64,000 nt of DNA from Gemmatimonadetes bacterium 2013_60CM_65_52 (GTDB taxonomy: Bacteria > Gemmatimonadota > Gemmatimonadetes > Gemmatimonadales > Gemmatimonadaceae), in the NCBI GenBank assembly GCA_002215645.1, contig NGFI01000004.1:1-64000 (forward strand), in the 5' to 3' direction. The notes under the pieces were generated by a model. That model ran no database searches, was not told where the DNA came from, and saw only the letters and a list, made by a program, of their open reading frames with translations. A program made the position numbers and the translations under genes. Shown here piece after piece: positions 56,621-64,000 of this stretch (its first letter is position 1; every line of letters starts with the position of its first letter).

Positions 56621-57319
56621 ATGCGTCGTACAAATTGGAAAACCGTGAGCACGCTGGTCACGATGGTGGTGATCGCGGGCTGTCAGGATCACTCTGCGAC
56701 TGCGCCTGTCGGGGCGACGACCGGGCCTGTATCGGTGCTCATGGCACCGGAGGGGCGGCCGCAGTTGGACCGCGGCAACAACGCCGCTGGCAGCAACAGC
56801 GACAACACGACAGTCGATTTCGTCGTTCCGCCCTCGGGCGGCACGTTCCTCGTCGGTAACCACGCCGTCGTATTTCCGGCAAACTCCATTTGCAACCCCG
56901 AGAGCAGCAGCTACGGGGTGGGCACGTGGGACGATTCGTGCGAGCCGGCGAAAGGCGCCGTGAAGATTCACGCGGTCGTCCGTGCCGCGACGTCCGGAAC
57001 ATGGGTAGATTTCAGCCCCTCGCTGCGCTTTGTCCCGTCGTCGAATCCGCGGCAGTGGGTGTGGTTGTACATGTACAACCCCGCGGTGGTCGACGCATCG
57101 GATCTGTCGTCGTTCACCATCAAGTATTCCAGGGCCATCGGCGATCCGGGTGTGGATGAATCGGCGGCCGATGCCTCGCTGCGCACGTACGTGGACCCGA
57201 GCAGTGCGATGACGATGCGTCGCATCAAGCACTTCAGCGGCTATACCAGCTCGGGCCGCGCGTGCGATGCGGCTGTCGAGCCGGATTGCTATCCATCCGA
57301 TGTGGTGATCGCGCCCTGA
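56621..57319 (+). CDS. Hypothetical lipoprotein
   Basis: This 232-residue protein has a type II signal (MRRTNWKTVSTLVTMVVIAGC). The mature part is beta-rich, with a central domain SGGTFLVGNHAVVFPANSIC and conserved-looking aromatic strands (RQWVWLYMYNPAVV), plus five further Cys. No family was recognised. The ATG at 56621 has GGGG just upstream and gives the signal peptide; an upstream in-frame ATG would bury it. A strong terminator follows. Confidence 0.78.
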   Translation: MRRTNWKTVSTLVTMVVIAGCQDHSATAPVGATTGPVSVLMAPEGRPQLDRGNNAAGSNSDNTTVDFVVPPSGGTFLVGNHAVVFPANSICNPESSSYGVGTWDDSCEPAKGAVKIHAVVRAATSGTWVDFSPSLRFVPSSNPRQWVWLYMYNPAVVDASDLSSFTIKYSRAIGDPGVDESAADASLRTYVDPSSAMTMRRIKHFSGYTSSGRACDAAVEPDCYPSDVVIAP

Positions 57320-57342
57320 TCGAGTCAGGCTCAATTTGTCGC

Positions 57343-57371
57343 AACGCGCCCGCCATCCGGCGGGCGCGTTT
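57343..57371 (+). terminator. Rho-independent terminator after the lipoprotein gene
   Basis: AACGCGCCCGCC pairs perfectly with GGCGGGCGCGTT over 12 bp around ATCC and is followed by a short T-run. It insulates the leucine leader promoter that follows. Confidence 0.8.
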
Positions 57372-57402
57372 GCATTTCAGGCGCTGGTGGCGCGGGTAGC
57401 AC

Positions 57403-57431
57403 TTGACGACCGCCGCGCGGGCGCCAATACT
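57403..57431 (+). promoter_or_regulatory. Promoter of the leucine leader
   Basis: TTGACG at 57403-57408, a 17-nt spacer, then AATACT at 57426-57431. Transcription would start about 7 nt later, at the ATG of the leader peptide (57438), so the message may be leaderless. Confidence 0.65.
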
Positions 57432-57437
57432 CATGTC

Positions 57438-57530
57438 ATGCATCGCACTGCGGTCCTCCTCCTTACCAGCGCCCTCGGCCAACTCATTATTGGTCGCGGG
57501 CTCTCGTGCCTGGGAGGATCTACCGAGTAA
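57438..57530 (+). CDS. Leu/Ile-rich leader peptide of the leucine operon
   Basis: This is a 30-residue peptide beginning MHRTAVLLLTSALGQLIIGR. It has seven Leu, two Ile and one Val, including LLL at residues 7-9 and LII at 16-18, and stops at TAA 57528-57530. It lies just after a promoter and 17 nt before a strong terminator that precedes leuAC, the arrangement of leu/ilv attenuators in other bacteria. No ribosome site is needed if the message starts at the ATG. Confidence 0.75.
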   Translation: MHRTAVLLLTSALGQLIIGRGLSCLGGSTE

Positions 57531-57547
57531 CGCGATGCTCTGTCGCG

Positions 57548-57590
57548 AACGGCCCCTCCCGCGTGATCGTGGGAGGGGCCGTTTTCTTTT
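57548..57590 (+). terminator. Attenuator terminator of the leucine operon
   Basis: AACGGCCCCTCCC pairs perfectly with GGGAGGGGCCGTT over 13 bp, extended by up to three inner pairs, and is followed by GTTTTCTTTT-like T-rich sequence. Candidate competing segments in the leader are GGGAGG at 57512-57517 (with CCTCCC 57555-57560) and CGCGGG at 57495-57500 (with CCCGCG 57558-57563). Confidence 0.9.
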
Positions 57591-57675
57591 GCGCACCTCA
57601 TCGACACGCCGGCGAGACCCTCGCAGCAGGCTCGCGCAGCTCGGGAGTCCCTCACTCCTTCACGCTGGCGTATTC

Positions 57676-57822
57676 ATGAGCGCAATTCCGCCCGAATTCC
57701 CATCCTTCTCTCGACCTTCCAGCCAGCAGCCGCAACCGGCTGGCTGGTCTCCGGTGCAGTCGACGGACACGCCCGTGCCGGAACAGCATCCGGCAAGTGC
57801 GCAGGCCGACGGTGAGCCGTGA
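57676..57822 (+). CDS. Small Pro/Gln-rich protein, coupled to leuAC
   Basis: This 48-residue frame ([20 protein letters not shown]...) is rich in Pro, Ser and Gln and probably disordered. Its TGA overlaps the GTG of leuAC (GTGA), which suggests coupling, but the ATG has no convincing ribosome site and no family was recognised. It could be a real small protein or a translated spacer. Confidence 0.4.
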   Translation: MSAIPPEFPSFSRPSSQQPQPAGWSPVQSTDTPVPEQHPASAQADGEP

Positions 57823-60446
57823 GCCCATCGACGGTGGACCGATACGCGCCGCCAATCGTGGAGCACGTGCGGATTTTCGACACGACGCTTCGTGACGGCG
57901 AGCAGTCGCCCGGTTGCACGATGTCGCCAGCCGAGAAGCTGGAGGTTGCGCGCCAGCTCGCGCGGCTCGGCGTAGACGTCATCGAAGCGGGATTCCCTGC
58001 CGCGTCGCCCGGCGATGCCGCTGCCGTGCACGCCATCGCGGAGGCGTTCCGTGATGCATCGAGCCCGGTGATCTGCGGTCTCGCGCGGGCCACCGAGAGC
58101 GACGTGGACGCATGCGTTGCCGCAATCGCGCCGGCGGCTCGACCGCGAGTGCACGTGTTTCTCGCCACGTCCAACATTCATCTCGAGCACAAGCTCCGTT
58201 GCACTCGCGCCGAGCTCACGGCGCGGGCGCGAGATGCCGTGGCGTTGGCGCGTGCGCGCGTGGACGACGTGGAGTTCTCTCCCGAAGACGCCACACGCTC
58301 CGATCCGGAGTTTCTCCTCGATGTTCTGGCGGCGGTGATCGAGGCCGGCGCTACGACGATCAACGTCCCCGATACGGTCGGGTATGCCACTCCGGATGAA
58401 TACGCGGAGTTGATCGAGCGCGTGTGCGCGCTCACGTCGCGCACGCCGGGCGTCGTGGTATCGGCGCACTGTCACGACGACCTTGGGCTCGCCGTCGCCA
58501 ATACGCTGGCCGGCGTGCGAGCGGGTGCGCGTCAGGTCGAATGTACGATCAATGGGATCGGCGAGCGGGCAGGCAACGCCTCGCTCGAGGAAGTCGTCAT
58601 GGCGCTGCATACGCGCGCCGATCGATTCGGCATCGGTACGCGTATCGATACGCGCGAGCTGATGCGTACCTCACGCATGGTCTCCGCCTGCTCGGGTGTA
58701 CATGTCGCGCCGAACAAGGCCATCGTGGGCGCCAATGCATTCGCGCACGAGGCGGGAATTCATCAGGACGGCATGCTGAAGCATTCGTCCACGTATGAGA
58801 TCATGGCGCCGGAAACCGTGGGCGCCGACGGCAGCACGCTCGTGCTCGGGAAACACTCGGGGCGACATGCGCTGCGAGCGCGCCTCGGCGCGATGGGGCA
58901 CGATGTCGACGAGAAGCGTTTTCCTGACATCTTTCTGCGCTTCAAGGATCTCGCCGATCGCAAGAAGACGGTCAGCGATCGCGATCTCACCGCACTGCTC
59001 GAGGGAATGACCTTGCCGCGCACGCTCTTTCAGAAGCTCTGGGACCGACACGTCGTGCGCGCCGAAACGCCGGCGACTCCCGCGGTCCTTTACGTCGATC
59101 TGCACCTTGTGCACGAGGTGACGTCGGCGCAGGCGTTCACCGAACTTCGAGAGCGTGGGTTGAGCGTTCGCGCCCCGCATCGAACCATCGCGACCATGGA
59201 CCACTCCACGCCTACGACGCGTGGCGGATTTGCGGCGCTTCCCATTCGCGACGCGAGCACGGAAGCCCGATTCGCACAGGTGGAGCAACTGTCGCGCAAC
59301 TGCCAGGCGTTCGGCATTCCGCTGCTCGCACTGGGAGACGACCGCCAGGGCATCGTGCACGTGATCGGACCGGAGCTTGGCCTCACACAGCCGGGAATGA
59401 CCGTCGTCTGCGGTGACAGCCACACGAGCACGCATGGGGCATTCGGCGCATTGGCATTCGGCATCGGGACGTCGCAGGTGGCGCACGTGCTCGCGTCGCA
59501 GTGCCTGCTCCAGACGCAGCCGAAGACATTGGAAGTGCGCATCGAGGGGCGGCTTGCCCGCGGCGTCAGCGCTAAGGATGTGATCCTCGCGGTCTGCGCA
59601 CGGTTGGGGGTCGGCGGCGCCACGGGCCACGTCATCGAGTACCGCGGCGACGTCATTCGCGCGCTGTCAATGGAAGAGCGGATGACCGTGTGCAACATGT
59701 CGATCGAGGTGGGCGCTCGCGCCGGAATGATCGCGCCTGACGAGACGACGTTCGCGTACCTCCGCGGGAGACCGCACGCACCACGTGGAGCCACATGGGA
59801 CACCGCGCTTGCAGAGTGGCGTAACCTGGTTACGGACGACGGCGCCCAGTTCGACCGCTCGATTGTCATCGACGGCAACACCATCGTGCCGATGATCACG
59901 TACGGAACGAATCCCGGAATGGGCATGGCGATCACGGACGCCATTCCGGATCCCGATCGTCTGGACGATCGGAGCGAACGTGAGAACGCGCATCGCGCGT
60001 TGCGCTACATGGGGCTGGAGGCGGGCAAGCCGCTCGCCGGCAAGGCGGTGGACGTCGTATTCGTGGGGAGCTGCACGAACTCGCGCATCTCCGATCTGCG
60101 CGATGCGGCGAGCGTGCTGCGGGGGCGTCGCGTCGCCGCCGGCGTGCGCGCACTCGTCGTTCCCGGCTCACAGCAGGTAAAGCGCCAAGCGGAGTCAGAG
60201 GGACTGGACCGAATCTTCATCGACGCGGGCGCCGAGTGGCGCGAGTCGGGCTGCTCGATGTGCATTGCCATGAACGGCGATCAGCTTCGCCCGGGCCAGC
60301 TCGCGGTTTCCACGAGCAACCGCAACTTCGAGGGGCGGCAGGGCAGCGGCGGCCGCACGCTGCTGGCCAGTCCGCTCACGGCCGCGGCGGCCGCGGTCAC
60401 CGGTGTCATCACCGATCCGCGCACGCTGATGGGAGGTGTCGCATGA
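57819..60446 (+). CDS. LeuA-LeuC fusion: 2-isopropylmalate synthase catalytic domain + isopropylmalate isomerase large subunit
   Basis: This single 875-residue frame starts at GTG 57819. Residues 1-396 are the LeuA TIM-barrel and first subdomain: [15 protein letters not shown] at 18-32, metal site H217/H219 in [18 protein letters not shown], and [11 protein letters not shown]. The C-terminal leucine-binding regulatory domain is absent. Residue 397 (ATG at 59007) begins a complete Leu[23 protein letters not shown], and the 4Fe-4S ligands C752, C812 and C815. The two activities bracket two successive steps, condensation and isomerisation (with LeuD). It is coupled to leuD by ATGA. The fusion could channel 2-isopropylmalate. 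Confidence 0.9.
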   Translation: MSPSTVDRYAPPIVEHVRIFDTTLRDGEQSPGCTMSPAEKLEVARQLARLGVDVIEAGFPAASPGDAAAVHAIAEAFRDASSPVICGLARATESDVDACVAAIAPAARPRVHVFLATSNIHLEHKLRCTRAELTARARDAVALARARVDDVEFSPEDATRSDPEFLLDVLAAVIEAGATTINVPDTVGYATPDEYAELIERVCALTSRTPGVVVSAHCHDDLGLAVANTLAGVRAGARQVECTINGIGERAGNASLEEVVMALHTRADRFGIGTRIDTRELMRTSRMVSACSGVHVAPNKAIVGANAFAHEAGIHQDGMLKHSSTYEIMAPETVGADGSTLVLGKHSGRHALRARLGAMGHDVDEKRFPDIFLRFKDLADRKKTVSDRDLTALLEGMTLPRTLFQKLWDRHVVRAETPATPAVLYVDLHLVHEVTSAQAFTELRERGLSVRAPHRTIATMDHSTPTTRGGFAALPIRDASTEARFAQVEQLSRNCQAFGIPLLALGDDRQGIVHVIGPELGLTQPGMTVVCGDSHTSTHGAFGALAFGIGTSQVAHVLASQCLLQTQPKTLEVRIEGRLARGVSAKDVILAVCARLGVGGATGHVIEYRGDVIRALSMEERMTVCNMSIEVGARAGMIAPDETTFAYLRGRPHAPRGATWDTALAEWRNLVTDDGAQFDRSIVIDGNTIVPMITYGTNPGMGMAITDAIPDPDRLDDRSERENAHRALRYMGLEAGKPLAGKAVDVVFVGSCTNSRISDLRDAASVLRGRRVAAGVRALVVPGSQQVKRQAESEGLDRIFIDAGAEWRESGCSMCIAMNGDQLRPGQLAVSTSNRNFEGRQGSGGRTLLASPLTAAAAAVTGVITDPRTLMGGVA

Positions 60447-61063
60447 GCGCGGAGATGTGGGCGTTCACGTCATCGTACGTCGTGATGCCTCGCGAGAACG
60501 TGGACACCGATCAGATCATCCCCGCTCGCTTCCTCACGACCACGGATCGCACGGGACTCGGCCCCCATGCGTTTCACGACTGGCGGTATCGCGCCGATGG
60601 CTCCCCGAATCCGGACTTCATATTGAATCAGGACGCGGCGCGCGATGCGCGCGTCCTCGTGGCTGGACACAACTTCGGCTGCGGGTCGTCGCGCGAGCAC
60701 GCCGTGTGGGCGTTGGCGGGTGCCGGCTTTCGCGCCGTGGTGAGCAGCTCATTTGCGGATATCTTTCGCGGCAACGCGCTTGGCAACGGTCTCCTTCCCA
60801 TCGAGGTGAGCCCGGATGTCCTCGAGAGGCTGACCACAGGACAATCAGCCGAGGCACGCGTGATGGTCGATCTGAAAGCAAGCACGCTTACGATGCCCGA
60901 CGGCGGCGCCGTTTCGTTCTCCGTTCCGCCCTTTTCCCGTTACTGTCTCTTGAACGAAACAAACGAAATGACATTCCTGCTCGACGCTCGCGCTGACATC
61001 GACACGTACGAGACGACTCACGCGTCTCACATCGACACGCGTGTGGCGGAGCAGACGGCATGA
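60443..61063 (+). CDS. leuD: 3-isopropylmalate dehydratase small subunit
   Basis: This 206-residue protein has the swivel-domain motifs [30 protein letters not shown] and [15 protein letters not shown]. It completes the isomerase with the LeuC half of the upstream fusion. GGAGG lies 6 nt before the ATG, which overlaps the leuAC stop (ATGA). The gene is cytoplasmic and normal in length. Confidence 0.96.
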   Translation: MSAEMWAFTSSYVVMPRENVDTDQIIPARFLTTTDRTGLGPHAFHDWRYRADGSPNPDFILNQDAARDARVLVAGHNFGCGSSREHAVWALAGAGFRAVVSSSFADIFRGNALGNGLLPIEVSPDVLERLTTGQSAEARVMVDLKASTLTMPDGGAVSFSVPPFSRYCLLNETNEMTFLLDARADIDTYETTHASHIDTRVAEQTA

Positions 61064-62178
61064 GTACGTCGACGCGTGCTCCGTATTCGATTGCGCTGCT
61101 TCCCGGCGACGGAATCGGACCGGAGGTCATCGCGCAGGCCCGACGGGTACTCGACGCCATCGCCGATGCGTCGGGTGTCTCGTTCACCTTCAGCGAAGGT
61201 CTCATCGGCGGAGCGGCCATCGATGCCACGGGCAATGCGCTCCCCAGTGAGACGATCGCCATGTGCCGCGGTGCCGACGCCGTCCTCCTTGGCGCCGTAG
61301 GCGGGCCCAAGTGGGACAACCCCTCGGCGCAGGTGCGACCGGAGCAGGGACTCCTTGGGATCCGTCGAGCGCTGGGACTTTACGCGAATCTGCGGCCCGT
61401 GCAGCCGCAGCCAGCGCTGATCGCGTCGTCGCCAATTCGTGCGGAGCGATTGGAGGGAGTCGATCTCCTCGTCGTTCGCGAATTGACGGGTGGCATCTAC
61501 TTCGGTGAGAAATCGCTGGTGCAGGCCGGAAACGGCGAGCGGGCGACGGATCTCTGCGTATACGAAACGGAGGAGATCGAGCGCGTCGTACGCATGGGCG
61601 CCGAGTTGGCGCGTGTGCGGCGTGGACGCCTTACATCGGTGGACAAGGCGAACGTGCTGGAGACGTCCCGCTTGTGGCGGCGGGTCGCCACACGAGTGGT
61701 CGCCGACGAATTTCCCGACGTGCAGCTCGAGCACCTACTCGTCGATGCGTGCGCGATGCATCTGGTGACGCGGCCGTCCCACTTCGACGTGATCGTGACG
61801 GAGAACATGTTCGGCGACATTCTCACGGACGAAGCAGCGGTGCTCGCCGGCTCGATCGGCGTGCTGCCCTCAGCCTCGCTCGGTGCGCCGAGAGCGGGTA
61901 CGCGAATGGGTCTGTATGAGCCGATTCATGGATCCGCTCCGGACATCGCCGGGCGCGGCGTGGCAAATCCAGTAGGTGCCATTCTGAGTACCGCGCTGTT
62001 GCTGCGGTACTCACTCGGTATGGATGCGGGAGCGCGCGCGATCGAGCGCGCCGTGCGTGACGCACTCGACGAAGGTGCCCGCACACCGGATGTCGGCGGG
62101 TCGGCCACGACCGTCGATGTGGCGGAGTCGGTGCTCGGCCGGCTGCAGCTCGCACCGGAGCCGGCGTCGATCGCCTGA
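61060..62178 (+). CDS. leuB: 3-isopropylmalate dehydrogenase
   Basis: This 372-residue beta-decarboxylating dehydrogenase has LLPGDGIGPEV near the start, VGGPKWDN, RELTGGIYFG, the metal-binding region VTENMFGDILTDEA, and EPIHGSAPDIAG. It makes 4-methyl-2-oxopentanoate in the last pathway step before transamination. It overlaps leuD by ATGA. It ends 9 nt before the convergent ilvE stop. Confidence 0.97.
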   Translation: MSTSTRAPYSIALLPGDGIGPEVIAQARRVLDAIADASGVSFTFSEGLIGGAAIDATGNALPSETIAMCRGADAVLLGAVGGPKWDNPSAQVRPEQGLLGIRRALGLYANLRPVQPQPALIASSPIRAERLEGVDLLVVRELTGGIYFGEKSLVQAGNGERATDLCVYETEEIERVVRMGAELARVRRGRLTSVDKANVLETSRLWRRVATRVVADEFPDVQLEHLLVDACAMHLVTRPSHFDVIVTENMFGDILTDEAAVLAGSIGVLPSASLGAPRAGTRMGLYEPIHGSAPDIAGRGVANPVGAILSTALLLRYSLGMDAGARAIERAVRDALDEGARTPDVGGSATTVDVAESVLGRLQLAPEPASIA

Positions 62179-62187
62179 TACCTCCGG

Positions 62188-63171
62188 CTATACGTACGTC
62201 AACCACCCACGGTCGTCCGTTCGCTCACCGCGCACGGTGGCGAAGAACGCGCGCTGCAACGTCGTCGTCATCGGGCCGCGTCGTCCCGAGCCGACCACGA
62301 GGCCATCGACGGCGCGGACCGGCGTCACCTCCGCGGCCGTGCCAGTGAAAAACACCTCGTCGGCCGCATAGAGGGCCTCGCGCGGAATGCGTTCTTCCCG
62401 CGTCGGGATGCCATGGTCGCGCGCCAGAGTGAGCACCGTGTCACGCGTGATGCCGGCCAGGATGGACGACCCACTCGGCGGCGTAAGGAGGACGCCGTCG
62501 CGCACCAGGAAGATGTTCTCTCCCGAACCTTCACTCAGCGTGCCCGAGGTATCCAGCGCAATACCTTCCGCGAAACCGAGACGCTCGGCCTCCATGGCGA
62601 TGAGCTGGCTCGACACGTAATTGCCTCCCGCCTTTGCGCCGGTCGGAATGGTGTTCGGCGCGGGCCGCGTCCACGAGGAGATTCCCACGTCCACGCCGGT
62701 CTCGAGGCTTTCTTCTCCCAGGTAGGCGCCCCAGGGCAGCGCCGCGATCATCATCTCCACAGGGTGGCGCGTCGCGTTGAGCGAGAGGCCGCCCACGCCG
62801 CGCCACGCGAGCGGACGCAGATAGGCATCCGTCAACCTGTTGCTTCGCACCACGTCGCGGCACGCCGCGAGGAGTGCTGCATCGTCGAGCGGAAGCTCCA
62901 TGCGATACAGCCGCGCCGATTCACGCAGACGACGCAGATGCTCGCGCGCGCGGAACAGTGCCGGTCCGCGCGGCGTCTCGTAGCAGCGCATTCCCTCGAA
63001 CACCGACGAGCCATAGTGCAACGCGTGCGTCATCACGTGCACCGTTGCAGACGCCCATGGCACGAGGCGGCCGTTGAACCAGATGCGCTCCGGCAGCGCC
63101 CCCAGGGGAACGTTCGCTGGAGATGTGGTCGTCTCCAGGCGCGCTTCGCTGAGCGTGCTCGCGGCACTCAC
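62188..63171 (-). CDS. ilvE: Branched-chain-amino-acid aminotransferase (copy 2)
   Basis: This 327-residue fold-type IV PLP enzyme has [28 protein letters not shown] with the PLP lysine K180, and [12 protein letters not shown]. The start is GTG at 63171, overlapping the ilvC stop (GTGA); the longer frame upstream is shadow of ilvC. It gives an N-terminal extension of about 22 residues compared with copy 1 at 22202-23149. Its position next to ilvC and facing the leu operon points to biosynthesis of Leu, Ile and Val. Confidence 0.92.
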   Translation of the reverse strand: MSAASTLSEARLETTTSPANVPLGALPERIWFNGRLVPWASATVHVMTHALHYGSSVFEGMRCYETPRGPALFRAREHLRRLRESARLYRMELPLDDAALLAACRDVVRSNRLTDAYLRPLAWRGVGGLSLNATRHPVEMMIAALPWGAYLGEESLETGVDVGISSWTRPAPNTIPTGAKAGGNYVSSQLIAMEAERLGFAEGIALDTSGTLSEGSGENIFLVRDGVLLTPPSGSSILAGITRDTVLTLARDHGIPTREERIPREALYAADEVFFTGTAAEVTPVRAVDGLVVGSGRRGPMTTTLQRAFFATVRGERTDDRGWLTYV

Positions 63172-64000
63172 GATGCACCTGCGCCGGCAACTTCCGGCGT
63201 GGCCGATGGGCGCAGTGCCGTGGCGGGTGCCTCGACTGCGTTCTGTCCGGGCAAGACTTCCTTCGCGTCGAGAAACGGCATCATGCGGCGCATCGCACGG
63301 CCCACCGACTCGATCTGGTGCGACGACTCCGCTCGGCGACGTGCGTCGAAGGACTTTCGTCCGGTGCGATTCTCCTCGATCCACCGCCGTGCGAACGAGC
63401 CGTCCTTGACCTCGTCCAGCAGCTTCTGCATCTCGCGCTTCGTCTCCGCGGTCACGATGCGATCGCCGGCGACGTAATCGCCGTACTCCGCCGTGTCCGA
63501 CACGGAGTGCCGCATGTAGTTCAATCCGCCGCGGTACATCAGATCGACGATCAGCTTGAGCTCGTGCAGGCACTCGAAGTACGCGATCTCCGGTTGATAT
63601 CCATTGGCCACGAGCGTCTCGAAGCCGGCCTTCACGAGCGCCGAGGCACCGCCGCAGAGGACCGCCTGCTCGCCAAACAGATCGGTTTCCGTCTCTTCGG
63701 CAAAGGTTGTCTGAAGAACGCCGGCGCGCGTAGAGCCGATTCCTTTTGCGTACGCGAGCGCGTCGCTGAGCGCATGACCGGAGTAGTCATTGTGCACGGC
63801 AACGAGTGCGGGCACACCGGCGCCTTCCGCGAACAGCTCGCGAACGCGGTGACCCGGCGCTTTGGGCGCGACCATGATCACGTCCGTATGCGCGTTCGGT
63901 GTGATCTCGCCGAAGCGGATGTTGAATCCGTGCGCAAAGAGCAGCGTCTTGCCAGGCGTGAGATGCGGTGCGACCGACTCCTCATACACCGCCCGCTGTG
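63168..64000 (-). CDS. ilvC: Ketol-acid reductoisomerase, C-terminal part (5' end outside window)
   Basis: About 277 C-terminal residues are visible. They include [35 protein letters not shown]-like (here [13 protein letters not shown]), [10 protein letters not shown]-like, and the knotted helical domain with [15 protein letters not shown] (metal-binding), [17 protein letters not shown] and SDTAEYGDY. Extra Ala/Thr/Pro residues form a C-terminal tail after about residue 250 of the visible part. It converts acetolactate using NADPH. It is coupled to ilvE by a GTGA overlap. The N-terminal NADPH domain lies beyond the window edge. Confidence 0.95.
   Translation of the reverse strand, partial: QRAVYEESVAPHLTPGKTLLFAHGFNIRFGEITPNAHTDVIMVAPKAPGHRVRELFAEGAGVPALVAVHNDYSGHALSDALAYAKGIGSTRAGVLQTTFAEETETDLFGEQAVLCGGASALVKAGFETLVANGYQPEIAYFECLHELKLIVDLMYRGGLNYMRHSVSDTAEYGDYVAGDRIVTAETKREMQKLLDEVKDGSFARRWIEENRTGRKSFDARRRAESSHQIESVGRAMRRMMPFLDAKEVLPGQNAVEAPATALRPSATPEVAGAGAS

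Noticed and set aside
58990-59020. Two separate genes leuA and leuC with a sequencing error at the junction
   Set aside because: Both halves share one frame without a stop, and LeuC begins right after a shortened LeuA. An error would not remove the whole regulatory domain. Still worth a read check.

Overview
This is a GC-rich bacterial chromosomal window. It looks like a Gram-negative, aerobic heterotroph: it has an Omp85/TamB outer-membrane pair, many predicted lipoproteins, a PQQ alcohol dehydrogenase with a cytochrome c, and succinate dehydrogenase. The mix of DUF1501/DUF1800 genes, DUF305, an LVIVD protein, PEP-CTERM and a mycobacterial-type succinate dehydrogenase anchor fits Gemmatimonadota best. 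That placement is inference, because no rRNA or other marker is present. No tRNA, rRNA, CRISPR, prophage or transposase gene was recognised.

Layout. 1-7.2 kb: the end of an RNase R-type exonuclease, a DUF305 protein, an LVIVD lipoprotein, a DUF3303 gene framed by two 107-bp inverted repeats, a CPBP protease, a lipoprotein and a DUF885 protein. 7.3-12.2 kb (minus): acyl-CoA dehydrogenase, a cyclase-family hydrolase, gnd and zwf in one tight cluster. 12.3-15.1 kb: a PEP-CTERM protein, a lipoprotein and a MarR-GNAT fusion whose operator abuts its start codon. 15.1-23.1 kb: a DUF255 thioredoxin-domain protein, a PHP-domain membrane protein, a GT39 glycosyltransferase, a MarR regulator, an M20 peptidase and a branched-chain aminotransferase. 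23.2-26.7 kb: a cysteine operon (OsmC, sulfite reductase, cysteine synthase) behind a Cys-rich leader peptide and terminator. 26.9-33.8 kb: sdhC-sdhA-sdhB, two small genes, PQQ dehydrogenase and cytochrome c. 33.8-42.3 kb (minus): TamB, an Omp85 protein and Rho. 42.9-46.8 kb: a signalling cluster with a stand-alone histidine-phosphotransfer-like protein, a REC-only protein, an AraC regulator with a receiver-like N-terminus, helical-repeat proteins and a 43-residue lipoprotein. 47-56.4 kb: a polysaccharide deacetylase, a class A PBP, a DUF1501/DUF1800 pair and a 1008-residue degenerate-GGDEF/ATPase/TPR protein. 56.6-64 kb: a lipoprotein, then leucine and branched-chain synthesis: leader peptide, terminator, a LeuA-LeuC fusion, leuD and leuB, facing ilvE and ilvC.

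The most interesting content is regulatory. The cysteine operon has the parts of a classical ribosome-mediated attenuator: a promoter, a 39-residue peptide with seven Cys codons, an alternative pairing segment, a 9-bp terminator hairpin and a U-tract. The leucine operon has a Leu/Ile-rich 30-residue leader and a strong terminator. Its first enzyme is a LeuA catalytic domain fused in frame to complete LeuC, with the allosteric leucine-binding domain absent. This suggests that leucine feedback may have moved from protein allostery to transcription attenuation.

Dispersed repeats also stand out. There are three copies of a ~54-bp element (14.1, 26.75 and 42.8 kb), the inverted pair around the DUF3303 gene, and inverted arrays of an 8-nt unit at the rho stop codon.
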